Shown here piece by piece: positions 1-10,340 of a DNA stretch of 64,000 nt. Origin of the DNA: Pseudoips prasinana (taxonomy: Eukaryota > Arthropoda > Insecta > Lepidoptera > Nolidae); contig OX621247.1 in NCBI GenBank assembly GCA_951640165.1, forward strand, positions 21,674,001 to 21,738,000, given 5' to 3'. Position 1 is the first letter of the stretch, and the number at the start of each line of letters is the position of its first letter. A model generated the notes under the pieces. The model worked only from the letters and a program-made list of their open reading frames with translations, did not search any database and was not told where the DNA came from. The translations under genes and the position numbers were made by a program.

Positions 1-929
1 GCATTGAGGTGCCCTCGTGTATACCAATCTGTATCAGTGAGCATACATAAATGGTTAAAATTCAGGTAAAAAGTATTTTGTTTTTAGTTTACTTGCTATG
101 CGTTTTTTAATGGAACAAGTAGATATTGCGGCAACGTGAAACCTGACGAGACTTATTTATCACGAAAATTCTAATTATATTATGAAGCCATCAATTTTAT
201 TTATCCTTTTATATATCAATTCTAATGCAATCAATTGAATTTCTTTCTAACACAATTAACTTATTAATATGATGGAGTCCTAGGAAATTCTGGTGATACT
301 ACGTACAGCTTTGAACTATACATAAAACTAACTTAGGATTAAACTACAAGAAATATAACTTTACTATTCACTTACAACAAACATCATCATATTATATAGT
401 CTTATTACGAGTATATGAGATGATGATGAATTAAAATATAAAATGAAACATAATCTATAAATATATATAATAACCCGTCTGCACCTAAGTATTATTATAT
501 CTCTAAGTAATATTGTATAAACTTATAATCATGTCAACAACATTGGGATACTTCCCTAAGACTAGAACCAAAAATCCTTTTCCTTTCCTTGTAATTATAT
601 ATTTTGGAGACTATTAGGGAATATAATGTCAAAATCCATGACATTGTTCCTCATAAAATGCAAATTGGACTAAGTAGGGTATGAGAGCTCACGAGTGCCC
701 AATAAATAACAAATCAGTCACGGGCATAATGGGACCATTCCTCAGCGCCAAGAAGTTGAAGTTGGCTATAGTTCAAGTAAAGCTAGTAGTTCTTGGTCCT
801 ACGCTTGCGGATGCGGTAATGTAAGTATTTGTCTATAAGACAGAAATAAAATGAAAATAAGCTTTTGTTTTATTACGATTCTTAAAGAAACACAGTATTC
901 ATTCCTTCTGGGCAGTCCCTTGTGCTATA
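1..929. other. A+T-rich stretch, nothing recognised
   Basis: I see no open frame, repeat or RNA-like sequence I can name here. Confidence 0.5.
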
Positions 930-1015
930 TGCCTTTAACATGGCTTAACGATTTTTGCCTTATGACTACAACCAGAATCGACAGCTTTACGTAACTTCCG
1001 AAATACAGTGATGCT
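930..1015 (-). mobile_element. 5S-derived SINE, body fragment
   Basis: Read on the minus strand this resembles the body of the 5S-derived SINE seen complete near 2.8, 46.0 and 63.4 kb: a CATGGCTTAACGA-like block, then TATGACTACAACC, then a degraded CACGTTAAGC-like block. The 5S-like promoter head is missing and the copy is well diverged, so it is an old remnant. Confidence 0.45.
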
Positions 1016-2139
1016 TAGAAATTAAATTACTTAAGAGGTAGTTGCGATAACTTCACCAATACCTTAATCTTACCTTAAATTTGTAAAAGAGCGTTAACAA
1101 TATGACGCGGCGATGGTTAAAATTATGCTATGGCAACAAAACAAACGCTACAATGCTGGTAATTATTAGAGTAGTTGCTGACAAGGTAATATTATAAGCT
1201 AGACGAACAATGCTACTAAACTTTTTAATCCAGCAGGGTTTTGCTAATGCTCTGACACGTAGTATTTGCCCTGTGAGCAATAAGAGCCACAGGGCTAACT
1301 GTAAAAAAGATATGTAGTATTAAGGCTTAGTGGTTTTGCAATTTTCCAAATACTTTATATTGTTTTTTCCTGTTCGCCCTCATAAAATGCTATTTATTTG
1401 AGTCTTAGAATAGTTTGGACAACCTTGAAATGAGACCAGGTTATCCAGTTCGTTGTTCATCACAAAATATCCCATTCGCAGTTCAATGGTTTGAACTGCG
1501 AAAGAGATAATTTGTGTCATCTTGACGTGCGTGAAGGAGGACTATACTATGTATTTACAGATTATTTTTAACAAAAAGCTCCGCTGCAACTGTGAAATGG
1601 AAATTTAATCTCTGCTGCGCCTTGTGGACTCATTTCATGAATTCGATTGTCGTTTATTGTATTCCAAAGCATTCTAATGGTAGTTACTTACAGCACAGCC
1701 GCCACCACAGTCGTATATGACATATTCAAGCAAATACATCGAGATCGCCGCCCGTTGTCGAGTGTTTCCAAACCGGACCAGAGCTGAAATTGTTTTGTTC
1801 AATACTAGGCCGGAATATACATAAATGACTTAATAATAACTATAGTACAATGTCAATCATGGTCGTGGGACTTGTTTTCTAATAAACTACGGGTTTCTAC
1901 TAATACAAATACAAAAAGATAATCAATATTTCGATATAGTTTTTAGTAGATTAAGACATTGTATAACACTGTTTGTGTTAATCTTTGGAAATATCTTCTT
2001 ACTTCATAATTATGACTTCTATAACTTTGTGATATCTTCATAGTTATTGGTAGTAATTTTAATATTAGAAAAAATATAAAACATGGCAGTAGCTCCTTTT
2101 TAAAAAAGATATCGTTCGCAATAGGCTCAGACTCTCTGC
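1016..2139. other. A+T-rich stretch, nothing recognised
   Basis: No supported gene or repeat. A few G+C-richer patches, for example around 1,740-1,790, match nothing I recognise. Confidence 0.5.
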
Positions 2140-2292
2140 GTCGCGGGGTACTTCAAAAAATATAATGGAGGGACACAAAGCATATCCTTATCCATATCAC
2201 TCAAAACCACCACTTATGTCGTCATGTGTGGGAATCGAACCTAGGACACAAAATGGCGAGGTTACTGTATTAACCGCTGCGCCACAAAATAC
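2140..2292 (-). mobile_element. tRNA-derived SINE (family D)
   Basis: On the minus strand the element opens with a tRNA-like A box (GTGGCGCAGCGGTTAA) and, about 35 nt later, a B box GGTTCGATTCC. This is the split RNA polymerase III promoter of a tRNA-derived SINE. The body runs into a block ending ACCCCGCGACGC. Relatives lie at 9.24, 44.17, 46.54 and 51.58 kb. The anticodon region does not fold like a functional tRNA, so this is a SINE and not a tRNA gene. Confidence 0.65.
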
Positions 2293-2456
2293 AGTAATTA
2301 GTTAGTGACAATATATAAGTATTTTTGATATCACAATAATGTACAACTAACTTCAGGACTCATATTATCATATCATAGTAAATTTCCGCTATATTTTAAA
2401 GCTAGTTTCAATGTAGCACTATTTTAGTTACAGAGCTGCAGCGCTAACTTCATGTA

Positions 2457-2634
2457 CAACTAACTGTGCCCCGCGGTTTTACCCGCGTTAAACTTTATTT
2501 ATTAAAGCCTATGTGTTAATCCAGGGTGTCAGCTAACTCTATACCTAATTTTATTAAAAACCGCTCCAGCCGTTTATACGTGAAGAAGTAACAAACACAC
2601 TCACAAGCTTTTGTCTTTATAATATTAATGTGAT
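2457..2634 (-). mobile_element. non-autonomous Helitron, Lep1-like
   Basis: On the minus strand the element starts TCACATTAATATTATAAA and ends with a hairpin built from CGCGGGTAAAACCGCGG followed by a slightly mutated terminus (CAGTTAG in place of CAGCTAG). A 5' TC, a 3' hairpin about 10 nt before CTRR and no terminal inverted repeats are Helitron hallmarks. It is short, non-coding and depends on a Rep/helicase from elsewhere. Sister copies lie at 8.4, 18.6 and 31.3 kb. Confidence 0.65.
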
Positions 2635-2784
2635 AAAATGACTATCAAGAAATTTGCTCCTAACGTTTAAGTAAATAAAGTATACGAAATAGGCAATTTA
2701 TAACTATTTTGTATATGAAGATATTGGAACATCGGCTCCGTATCTCATATATTTGGAGCCTGATATCATATATAATTCATAGCC

Positions 2785-3015
2785 AGATGCTCTCACCAGC
2801 CCGTAAGTGATTGGTTAAGCAGATAGGCTCGCGGTTATTCCATGGATGGGTGAGCGCCAAAGTGATTTATTTTCTGATCGCCTCCGTGCTTCGGAGGGCA
2901 CGTTAAGCTGTCGGTTTCGGTTGTAGCCGTTAGGCAATAGTCGTTAAACCATGTCAGAGGCGTACTTGAACTTGGCTTGAACAACTCTGTCACTAGGGTA
3001 ACCATATGATAAGTA
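2785..3015 (+). mobile_element. 5S rRNA-derived SINE
   Basis: The first 65 nt resemble the internal promoter region of 5S rRNA: GGTTAAGCAGATAGGC corresponds to box A and the intermediate element, and CATGGATGGGTGAGCGCC to box C. A body follows (CTCCGTGCTTCGGAGGG, CACGTTAAGCTGTCGG, CAATAGTCGTTAAACCATG) and then a short-repeat tail GATAAGTAAGTAAGT. The promoter architecture implies type 1 RNA polymerase III transcription. Other copies are at 15.1, 33.0, 46.0 and 63.3 kb. Confidence 0.65.
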
Positions 3016-3402
3016 AGTAAGTATCCATGTAAAACATCGGCTCGCTACACATTTTTGCCTGTTCTTAAGGAACTTCTCCAATCCTACTATATTTAATACT
3101 TAAGCTATTGAGAACCTACGCTTCAAACGGAAAATGTAATGAAATAAAAAGTTTCTTTATAAAGTCGGTTGTAAGAATTAGCTTAGGTAGCCGACCTCCT
3201 AGCTCTGTCTACAAATGTGCAGTTGATCCTCTGAAATTGAAATATAAGACCTTATGAGCCCCTATCTTGGTTAGTTTTACTTCCAGTCTAGAACGTGTCC
3301 TCACCATGAATTATGTGATAACTTTTGAAATATATAGAATGCAGTAGTGGCTGGTGGCAATTCTGTTTTTACTTGGCTAATTGAGATGCCACATAATCTT
3401 CC
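3016..3402. other. no recognised feature
   Basis: Unique-looking sequence without a credible frame or repeat. Confidence 0.45.
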
Positions 3403-3539
3403 TATTATAGAATATTTGAAAACCGATGGATGCAAGTAGTGCAAGACCAACAATTGCACATCTTTTGGGGGAGACCTTAGTGTCCGGCATTGAACGTCTT
3501 GCGATTGACATGATGAGATGATTATAGAATATCTGAAAA
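3403..3539 (+). mobile_element. 5'-truncated RTE-type LINE tail with target duplication
   Basis: The core (about 3,422-3,520) matches the 3' end of lepidopteran RTE-type retrotransposons. Degraded codons for WMQ..QDR..W..LGE lead to the ending that usually reads as a glutamine-rich QQWTSFG, then a short GATGATG-type tail. It is flanked by near-identical direct repeats, ATTATAGAATATTTGAAAA (3,403-3,421) and ATTATAGAATATCTGAAAA (3,521-3,539), a 19-bp target-site duplication with one difference. It is a dead-on-arrival insertion. Confidence 0.65.
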
Positions 3540-4121
3540 GAACCAGCTACTTTAGCACCAAAACACAATTTTTTATTGTGTAAGCCAGTTTTTTGATCGT
3601 ATTAGTGCATTGTGTTCTGACAAGTACAAGCGTACGTAAATACCCAAGTGCTAAATAAATATAATTTATTTTATTATTTTATCTCTTAATATGTTGTTCA
3701 GTTCAGTTTATTTTATTGGTTCCTTATTGTTTGTATTTGAAAGTCGATTAATATTGTTGAATGACCGAACTGACAAAAATACTATTTAAAATATTAGTGA
3801 TTATTAATTATCTTATTCAAAAAAGCAATATTTACATTATTATAATAGCTTCAATGTTATTTTCGTTAAGTTAATAAAATAAAACGAAAGAATTCACCTA
3901 TATGTTAATGCAAGATCCAAGAGATCAATTCTTTCTTCTGACTCTGCAAATAACGAATAAAATAATTCTTATACTTTGAATCTAAACTTAAGATAAAACG
4001 CAGTAAATATAAAAAAAAACATCTTTAAAATGCAGGTCAGAATTGAGACTACTATTTGTGATATAATGTATGTACCATATGTAGTTAAAAATTATTTTTT
4101 AACAATAATTTTAATTAAGAC
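3540..4121. other. A+T-rich stretch, nothing recognised
   Basis: Very A+T-rich, with no coding or repeat signal that I can support. Confidence 0.5.
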
Positions 4122-4297
4122 CTCGTCGAACATTCTCAAATCGGAGACGTTCTCAAGAAAGGAAAGGTCAGAAGTACCCTAAACCGGCGAGCATGTATGA
4201 AGAATATAATGACAGTAATCGAGGCAAAAGACGTGTGCAAAATCGTGACAAATGGAAACCCGTTGTCTCTGCCTACCCCTCTGGGAAACAGGCGTGA
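4122..4297 (+). pseudogene. RTE-type LINE reverse transcriptase, C-terminal remnant
   Basis: Translation gives the C-terminal tail of an RTE-type endonuclease/reverse transcriptase: IGDVLKKGKVRSTLNRRACM, then a K..IM.VIEAK stretch, a frameshift, then KWKPVVSAYPSGKQA and a stop at 4,295. The same tail is found on the minus strand at 24.4 kb and, as a short piece, at 39.7 kb. The frameshift and the missing rest of the ORF make it a pseudogene. This C-terminal signature is common in moth genomes. Confidence 0.7.
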
Positions 4298-4880
4298 GTC
4301 TATGTATTTATGTAATTTTAATTAAATACGTTACGCAACCCCTGAGTATTTTCTGTTTAATACAACATAAGGAACATAAAATATTAATAAGCACCAAACT
4401 AAAAGCATATTTGTTCGGCTCACAAAAACAGCGCGCAATAATGTACGGAAAATATTTCACATTTTTGGTAAATTTTTTGTCAGAAAGTAATTACAACGTA
4501 TGCGTAAAGCCATGTATAAAAACCCTCGATGAGTTTACTCGCGCGTTAGCTCACGCCCCATCGGGGTTAATAAAAATGTTTATTACACATTATAGATGCC
4601 TATGTATTTGTATTTCATGGTATATAATGTACATGTATGTCGTTGAACGGAACGTTAACTTTGTAAATAGATGTTTTTATTCACTAACTAGAAAAGAAGA
4701 ACGTTTTTTATTTATTCCACGTAGTAATATTAAAGCTCCTTGCAAGGAAGCCTTTGAACCCATGATCTATAGGCCTATATATAGAACGATTTCAGTAAGA
4801 TAACTATTTATATTGAAAACGGCATACCTAAACGTACCTTATACTTTACGACAATATTAAACAAAAGAAGTCAGATAAAG
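4298..4880. other. no supported gene
   Basis: A 183-codon open frame (4,252-4,803) starts inside the dead RTE tail and has no recognisable domain or protein-like composition. I take it as chance. No other feature is visible. Confidence 0.45.
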
Positions 4881-4935
4881 TAGGTGACACAGCGCCTTGT
4901 AGTTAATAATAATGCTGCACAGATAAAAAACAAAA

Positions 4936-5160
4936 CCCAGCTGCCTCTGCAGAGGTCTGATAATAGCTTTCAACTTATGACTCATTGTTATTGCTCAAGG
5001 AGCCGCGCCAGAGGGAACCTCCATTGGGGTTTGAACCTCGACTCTGATACGTTCGTTCGTTCTACGTTAACTGGCGACGCGGGCCTCTCGTTCGATTTAA
5101 ATTCGGAGAAGACATTTCATCGATGCAAATGCAAACTAAGGGTCATGGAGGACGCATCTA
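4936..5160 (+). repeat. dispersed repeat, copy 1
   Basis: This copy runs from CTGCCTCTGCAGAGGTCTG through TTTGAACCTCGACTCTG, GACGCGGGCCTCTCG and GATTTAAATTCGG to GGTCATGGAGGACGC. It repeats in direct orientation at 5,545-5,765. I do not know its class. It is not coding. Confidence 0.6.
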
Positions 5161-5253
5161 TTATCAAATCTCTGCAGAGGCAGCCGCTTTGAGTTTGTTA
5201 TCTGTACATACAATAAACTCAAGGCAGCTGCCTCTGCAGAGGTCTGATAATAG
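5158..5253. repeat. imperfect inverted repeat, 39-bp arms
   Basis: Arms 5,158-5,196 and 5,215-5,253 are reverse complements with a few mismatches, around an 18-nt spacer. The arms hold the block CTCTGCAGAGGCAGC, also found singly at 4,939-4,966. A third copy of the block has therefore been added in inverted orientation next to the second. Confidence 0.7.
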
Positions 5254-5486
5254 TTCTCAACTTATCACTCATTGCATAAGCTTCACCAAAATCGGAGAAT
5301 GTAAGCTCTCCGCCAGATTGTATGATACTATACTAGACTCACCACTAATTTCCGCAAACATCCAGGATGCACTACAAAAATTGGTAGCGTGAGATCTAAA
5401 GGATCTCACTTATCTTTTAAACTGAAAACCTCAATATTTTATAGTCATGATATTTACAGTTAGCCTAGGAGGCTTTCACTGCCTAA

Positions 5487-5520
5487 CTGGACAATTGAGG
5501 CAAGCGGCTCAATTGTCCAG
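5487..5520. repeat. perfect inverted repeat, 13-bp arms
   Basis: CTGGACAATTGAG at 5,487-5,499 is mirrored by CTCAATTGTCCAG at 5,508-5,520, spacer 8 nt. Confidence 0.75.
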
Positions 5521-5544
5521 CTCAAGCCGTCTAGCAAATAATTA

Positions 5545-5765
5545 AGTACCCGGGCATCTCCTTTGGTGTTCGAACATCGACTCTGGGCGGTTACTAAACG
5601 ATACGAACCTGTCACGCATCTACTGACAGGTTCGTATCGTTTTGGAGATGCTTTTTGCAACTTTCGCTCTGCGTTAATATGCGATGCGGGCCTCTTGTCC
5701 GATTTAAATTCGGCGAGGGCATTTCATCGATACGAATGCAAACAAAGGGTAATGGAGGACGCTGC
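5545..5765 (+). repeat. dispersed repeat, copy 2, interrupted by a palindrome
   Basis: Direct relative of 4,936-5,160: GTTCGAACATCGACTCTG, then GATGCGGGCCTCTTGTCC, GATTTAAATTCGGCG and GGTAATGGAGGACGC. Between the first and second blocks copy 1 has a short TACGTTCGTTCG stretch, whereas this copy holds the 47-bp palindrome at 5,596-5,642. The palindrome therefore arose after the two copies diverged. Confidence 0.6.
5596..5642. repeat. perfect inverted repeat, 19-bp arms
   Basis: AAACGATACGAACCTGTCA (5,596-5,614) is exactly mirrored at 5,624-5,642, spacer 9 nt. It is absent from the paralogous repeat copy at 5.0 kb. Confidence 0.85.
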
Positions 5766-5890
5766 TGGACGCGGCGCGTTTGCGGTCGTATTCTCATCCG
5801 GTGATTACGATATATCCGTTGAAGTATAGTGTTGCGAGATTCTCTAATGATCTTGGCTTGCTCTAGGTAAATGGTGATCTCGTCGTCCGG

Positions 5891-5916
5891 ATCGTCCCAG
5901 ACGTTTCTGGGACGAT
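5891..5916. repeat. perfect inverted repeat, 11-bp arms
   Basis: ATCGTCCCAGA (5,891-5,901) and TCTGGGACGAT (5,906-5,916), with a 4-nt spacer. On RNA this would be a stable G+C-rich hairpin. Confidence 0.75.
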
Positions 5917-7298
5917 GGTACTAACGTGTGAGGTGAGAAGGGATATAATTGACCGCCTGTGCCACCAAATGGCTTGGTGAGTCGAAGAGTCAAAGAATTG
6001 CTTGGACGGTTGATTTATGAAAACCTTATAGATTATCGTTTGCTACATACCTAATACGGCACTCTGTATAATGTCTTGTTAAACATTATACAAAATACGT
6101 GTTCGGTGTTATGGTATGAGAAGTGTTTTTAGGACATTTCAGTTTCATGGGATCTTTTGATAAAAAATGATATAGTGGGATTTTGCGGGACGAAAACAAT
6201 GTGTTAGCGTTATATCGTTTTTCAGAGCTATCATAACACCTAACAATCTATTGATTTCGGTTTCTAGGCACAAGAACATAATTAAATGATAGATAGGTAA
6301 TGTATCTGGTGGAAAGGTAGTATTATACCTTTAAGCAAGAAATTGTCACCAAAATATTCCTTTTGTCAGTAATTTAAACGCTTAAATTAGGGTACCTAAT
6401 TGGCTTTGCAATATTACCATTTCCATTGTGACGACTTTCCATTTACCTCCATTCCAAAAGTCTATTAACAAAAATCGCATTAAAGCTCCCAGCATAAATA
6501 CAACTTCGCTATAAAACGGCAAAGTTATTAAAGTCAGCAAATCTTTAATTATGAACAAGCAAACAAACGAAGGTCACAATAAAACGAATTTTCGTTGTTG
6601 TTAATACAAAATGGTGGCATTTAGTGGCAATTCGTATTCACACTCACGACTCACAACTGCCATGTTTGCGAATCTCGCAGTATGTAAAAATGTAAGAGTG
6701 CAGCCATGTCATTGGTCCAACGCGCACCCCTCTAGTTGGTTCGAGTTTCAAGGGGTACGTAGTAGAGCCCTAACGGTAGAAGCTTTGTTTAAATCTGTAG
6801 TGTTTGAATATGTTAGAGGAATATGACTTTAGTGCAGTTTAAGAGTCTACGTGCGTACCTAATGAGCGTTGGAAGAGCATTTGAGAGATTTTTATTGCTG
6901 TGCAGAATAAATGGTAATTGAAGGACTAAAAAATAATGAGTGATATCTGCGATTAAAGTTTAACCTTAGAGTTGTATTTTTTATATCTTTACGATTGTAG
7001 CTTCTCAACAGATGGACAGATTTCAATGTATAGTTTTTTCATTTAAATGCTAATCTTGAGTGATTAAGGGATATTTAAAAAGGAATATACAACCCTTTAG
7101 TCTAATTAGGTTCGAGGGTATTTTCCGTTAAGTTAAAATAATTGATTGTTAGATTTTGTATATTTGTAATGTATTTGTATTTCATAGTTAATACAGATAA
7201 AAAGCAACGTTCTATTTAAAAAAAAATATTTATATACAAACACTTACTGTTCAAGTTAATACTCACCTAGCTTCCCTACGTCACGTGAGCCGAAGAAG
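5917..7298. other. no supported gene
   Basis: A 71-codon frame at 6,611-6,826 has no recognisable motif and I do not call it. No repeat is recognised. Confidence 0.45.
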
Positions 7299-7334
7299 TC
7301 TAACTCCTATTCCAATTTTGGAATAGGAGTTAGA
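7299..7334. repeat. perfect inverted repeat, 17-bp arms
   Basis: TCTAACTCCTATTCCAA (7,299-7,315) is exactly mirrored at 7,318-7,334, with only 2 nt between the arms. The surrounding sequence is not a known repeat. Confidence 0.9.
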
Positions 7335-8308
7335 AACGCTCTTGCAATCGGTTTATTTAAATGCTACTTCTTTTAGATAAAAAATACATGTAAATGAAAT
7401 TCAAAACACTTACGGACTTGTTAATAATTTTCATTAGGATTATTTCGGAAAATTATCAATAGTCATTAAGGTTTTAGTTAAGTTACACATTAAAAAAAAT
7501 ATAATATAATATGTATGTAAAAGTAGCTCATTAAATTTTAAATTTAGTGTTTACCTATAAGTAACTAGACATTTAGATCTTAAATATTGTGTTATTTTTA
7601 AAGATTAACGTTAATATTTAAGTTGTTGGTGAATCACATAAATAAATAAAAAATAATATAGGTACCTAGTATGTGCTAACTCAAAATCATGCTGTCAGAT
7701 TTTACAAACTGTAGGAGGGCCAATTTAATAGATCACATTTGACATCTGTCAGTTACTAGTAAAGTTAAGTGTAAAATGACCTGATTTGGTAATTATTACA
7801 ATAAACATAAATCGTAATTGAATAACAGATAAGCATGTGTGCAACTATGAAAAAATAAGAAATATTCTATGCTCGCCGGTTACGGTTAAGTTGAAGAATT
7901 TTGATGAAGTCAGTGTCAAAATTCAAATCAGTGCCAACGTAACCTATTAAATTGGTCATACTTTAAATAGTGTTGGTATTATACCCTCAAATTACAACTA
8001 TTACCACTTCAAATTACGGTATAAGTAACGAGGTAAACTTCAAGTCCTTTAGTTTAGTTATCGGCAACATGGGCCCTTGTAATGGGCTTATATATTCTGG
8101 TGATACCTCCAGTTGAGAACTTCAAAGGGATTCGGCCAATCAAGTTACAGGATAGTTAACAGTTAGTTAAGAATTTGTAGGTACTCGTCTTAAACTAGGA
8201 AACTTTAAGTTAAATTGTGCGTCGCAAGTATGTATATAATGTCTTAAGTAGTTGTTCAGCCAATATGACTAAAAATAAATATCTTGGAACAACTAACATA
8301 CCTACTGC
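7335..8308. other. A+T-rich stretch, nothing recognised
   Basis: No coding frame or repeat that I can support. Confidence 0.5.
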
Positions 8309-8702
8309 AATCTGATTCCTAACTACGCAGAGCCTGTACTATGGGAACCAGACAACTGATAAAAATACTTATATATTTCTCATTACATAAATATTATATA
8401 CTAGCCGCACCCTGTGGTTTTATCCGCGTTAAATTATATAAATTATAGCCTATGTGTTATACGGATATATAAGCAATATTACTATAAAGTTTCATCAACA
8501 TCCGTTCGGTAGGGTAGATAAAAAACATATATACGTCCATACTCCCAAACTTTCGCATTTATAATATACTAGGATAAATGACACCCAGACCCAGAGCAAA
8601 TAATCGTGCTCATTACACAAAAATTTGACCTGGGTGGGGATTGAACCTACGATCTCTGGCTTAGCAGTCAGTGTTATTAGACCAACAGACTAATACCGGC
8701 TT
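8309..8702 (-). mobile_element. tRNA-derived SINE (family C), split by a Helitron
   Basis: On the minus strand the head at 8,580-8,702 carries an A-box-like TAGTCTGTTGG and B box GGTTCAATCCCC, then the body TGTAATGAGCACGATTATTTG. The 3' part at 8,309-8,400 carries GTACAGGCTCTGCGTAGTTAG. The 174-bp Helitron at 8,401-8,574 separates the two, so the SINE is the older insertion. Related copies are at 50.4 and 61.8 kb. Confidence 0.65.
8401..8574 (-). mobile_element. non-autonomous Helitron, Lep1-like, complete ends
   Basis: On the minus strand it runs from TCCTAGTATATTATAAATG to a degraded hairpin (ACGCGGATAAAACCACAGG) and the terminus CTAG. The host base before the 5' end is A and the base after the 3' end is T, as expected for Helitron insertion between A and T without target duplication. 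It lies within a SINE, which supports both boundaries. Confidence 0.8.
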
Positions 8703-8944
8703 AGATAACGGTAACCATAATAAAACTATAATTTAGTTATTAAACCCCAACTCAAGTAAGTTTAACACCTGTATTTGCTCTATCAGTGACATCACAGCTC
8801 CTAGGATCTGATTATGATATAGCTCACCTCTATTGTCCAAGTAGCGCAATCTTAATAAGCTAACTGTTAAAGTAATAAAAAAATCATTACTCCGAATTAA
8901 ATTGAACGATTTCAATAGGATTTATAATATACATATAATTATAA

Positions 8945-9236
8945 TACAAATAATAAAATCGAAGGAAAGTCAAAATTGTACCTACATTGAATATTTTTTT
9001 AGAAATGATACTTGGGGCGTGATCTACAATTGATCTCGAAGCCAAAAATATAGTTTTTAGAATTTTTGTCTGTGTGTATGTATGTCCGGGCTAAACTCAA
9101 AAAGTACGGCATGGATTTACTTCAAATTTTGCATGAATATTACCAAGGGGTCGGGTCAACATATAGGCTACATATTATCACGCTATCACCTACGGGAAGG
9201 AGCTGTGATAATATATAAAATTTAACGCGGGTTAAA
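8945..9236 (+). mobile_element. non-autonomous Helitron, second subfamily, 3' truncated
   Basis: Shares AAAGTCAAAACTGTAC-like, ACTTGGGGCGTGATCTAC and ATGTATGTCCGGGCTAAAC blocks with copies at 23.7, 29.9 and 33.2 kb. It reaches TTTAACGCGGGTTAAACC but then loses the hairpin's second arm and the CTAG end. The 5' boundary is not sharp. Confidence 0.6.
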
Positions 9237-9239
9237 CCC

Positions 9240-9315
9240 AACTCGATTTTTTTTTAGTCCCAACTCGAATGGTCCTTTTTTATAACGTCACCGTCTTAAC
9301 TACTGCGCCACACGT
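9240..9315 (-). mobile_element. tRNA-derived SINE (family D), head fragment
   Basis: On the minus strand it starts GTGGCGCAGTAGTTAAGAC, the family D A box, and continues into a degraded body. It directly follows the truncated Helitron. Confidence 0.5.
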
Positions 9316-9794
9316 GCAGTCAATGTGATTTGAATGGGGTAACTTGTATTTACAGTCACAACACGCTCGATAGCCCTATCAAGGGCTTTAGTGCAGGAAC
9401 CAACCGCCCAACTACCTAACTAAAAGCTCTGTCTGTGACATCGTATCGTATCACCCAGTATTTAAGCCTTCACTCGCTTGAATTGTGCAGGGTAGCAGTG
9501 CTAGGCTATTAGGGTAACAGTAATACATGGTCTCAGCCGAGATTCGAATCCCAAAAGCGGATGGCCTTTGGTGTAGGTTACTTAGCTTCTAATGTTATCT
9601 GTTAGATAGTTAAAGTTTTCTCTCGCTCCTATTGACCGGTAATGTGAACTATACTATATATATATAACCCGTAAAGGTTACATAAAAACAAGTTCATTCA
9701 CGCATGATAACACCCAGTAGCAGCCTAGAGTATGAAAGTTGACGCAGTTACACGCCTATGCTTGACGAGCACTTTGCTGGTCTTGCACCTATTC
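9316..9794. other. mostly unrecognised; one tRNA-like trace
   Basis: Around 9,535-9,560 the minus strand reads GGGATTCGAATCTCGGC, which resembles a tRNA B box, so an old SINE remnant is possible. Nothing else is visible. Confidence 0.35.
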
Positions 9795-9930
9795 TCCCCG
9801 GGCATATCTGATAGTTGTGCCATCGGATTATTAGTGTGAGAGAGTGTTTGCGCACAAAGTCTTGCACTGTATCACGTCCTGCGTAGCAGGTGAGGCTCTG
9901 TTTTGATGTATCGCCGTAGCTTTAAATCTA
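9795..9930 (+). repeat. dispersed lepidopteran repeat fragment
   Basis: Contains GTGCCATCGGATTATTAGTG, GTGTTTGCGCACAAAG and ACGTCCTGCGTAGCAGG, an order of blocks I know from a SINE-like repeat common in moth genomes. The head with promoter boxes is not present. Confidence 0.5.
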
Positions 9931-10240
9931 CGTATTGTGGTTTTGCTAACAGCTTACAAAATATATAAATATTTTCATTATTTCGCGCCTTCATTTCGAA
10001 ACCGTTACTAAGCGAAATGATCACGAATTAGTTAATAACGGTATAGTCTTATTTAATTTGGGCCAAATTAAATAAAATAGCGTTTGTTGTAGAAAATGTA
10101 TACTAATACTTAAATCTTAAGCTTCTAACTAAAACTAAACCTGACAACTTTGACATGATCCTACATCAAAGAGAGAGATAAACTTTTTAAATCTAATTTA
10201 TTATTAAATTTTTTAAAGATAAGTAATGCTTAATAAAGTT

Positions 10241-10334
10241 CGATCAGTTTTGAATAATATACTATTTCTATATTTTGTAGTAAGGTACTAACATTACTAC
10301 ATATACATACTTGTATATTATTCAAAACTGATCG
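10241..10334. repeat. perfect inverted repeat, 22-bp arms, 50-nt loop
   Basis: CGATCAGTTTTGAATAATAT plus AC at 10,241-10,262 is exactly mirrored at 10,313-10,334. Inside the loop TAGTAA and TTACTA form a second short stem. It could be a tiny MITE-like element or another in-place palindrome. No target duplication is evident. Confidence 0.8.
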
Positions 10335-10340
10335 ATTAGA

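Noticed and set aside
4252..4803. 183-codon open frame on the plus strand
   Set aside because: It starts inside a dead RTE tail, has low-complexity hydrophobic stretches and no domain I recognise.
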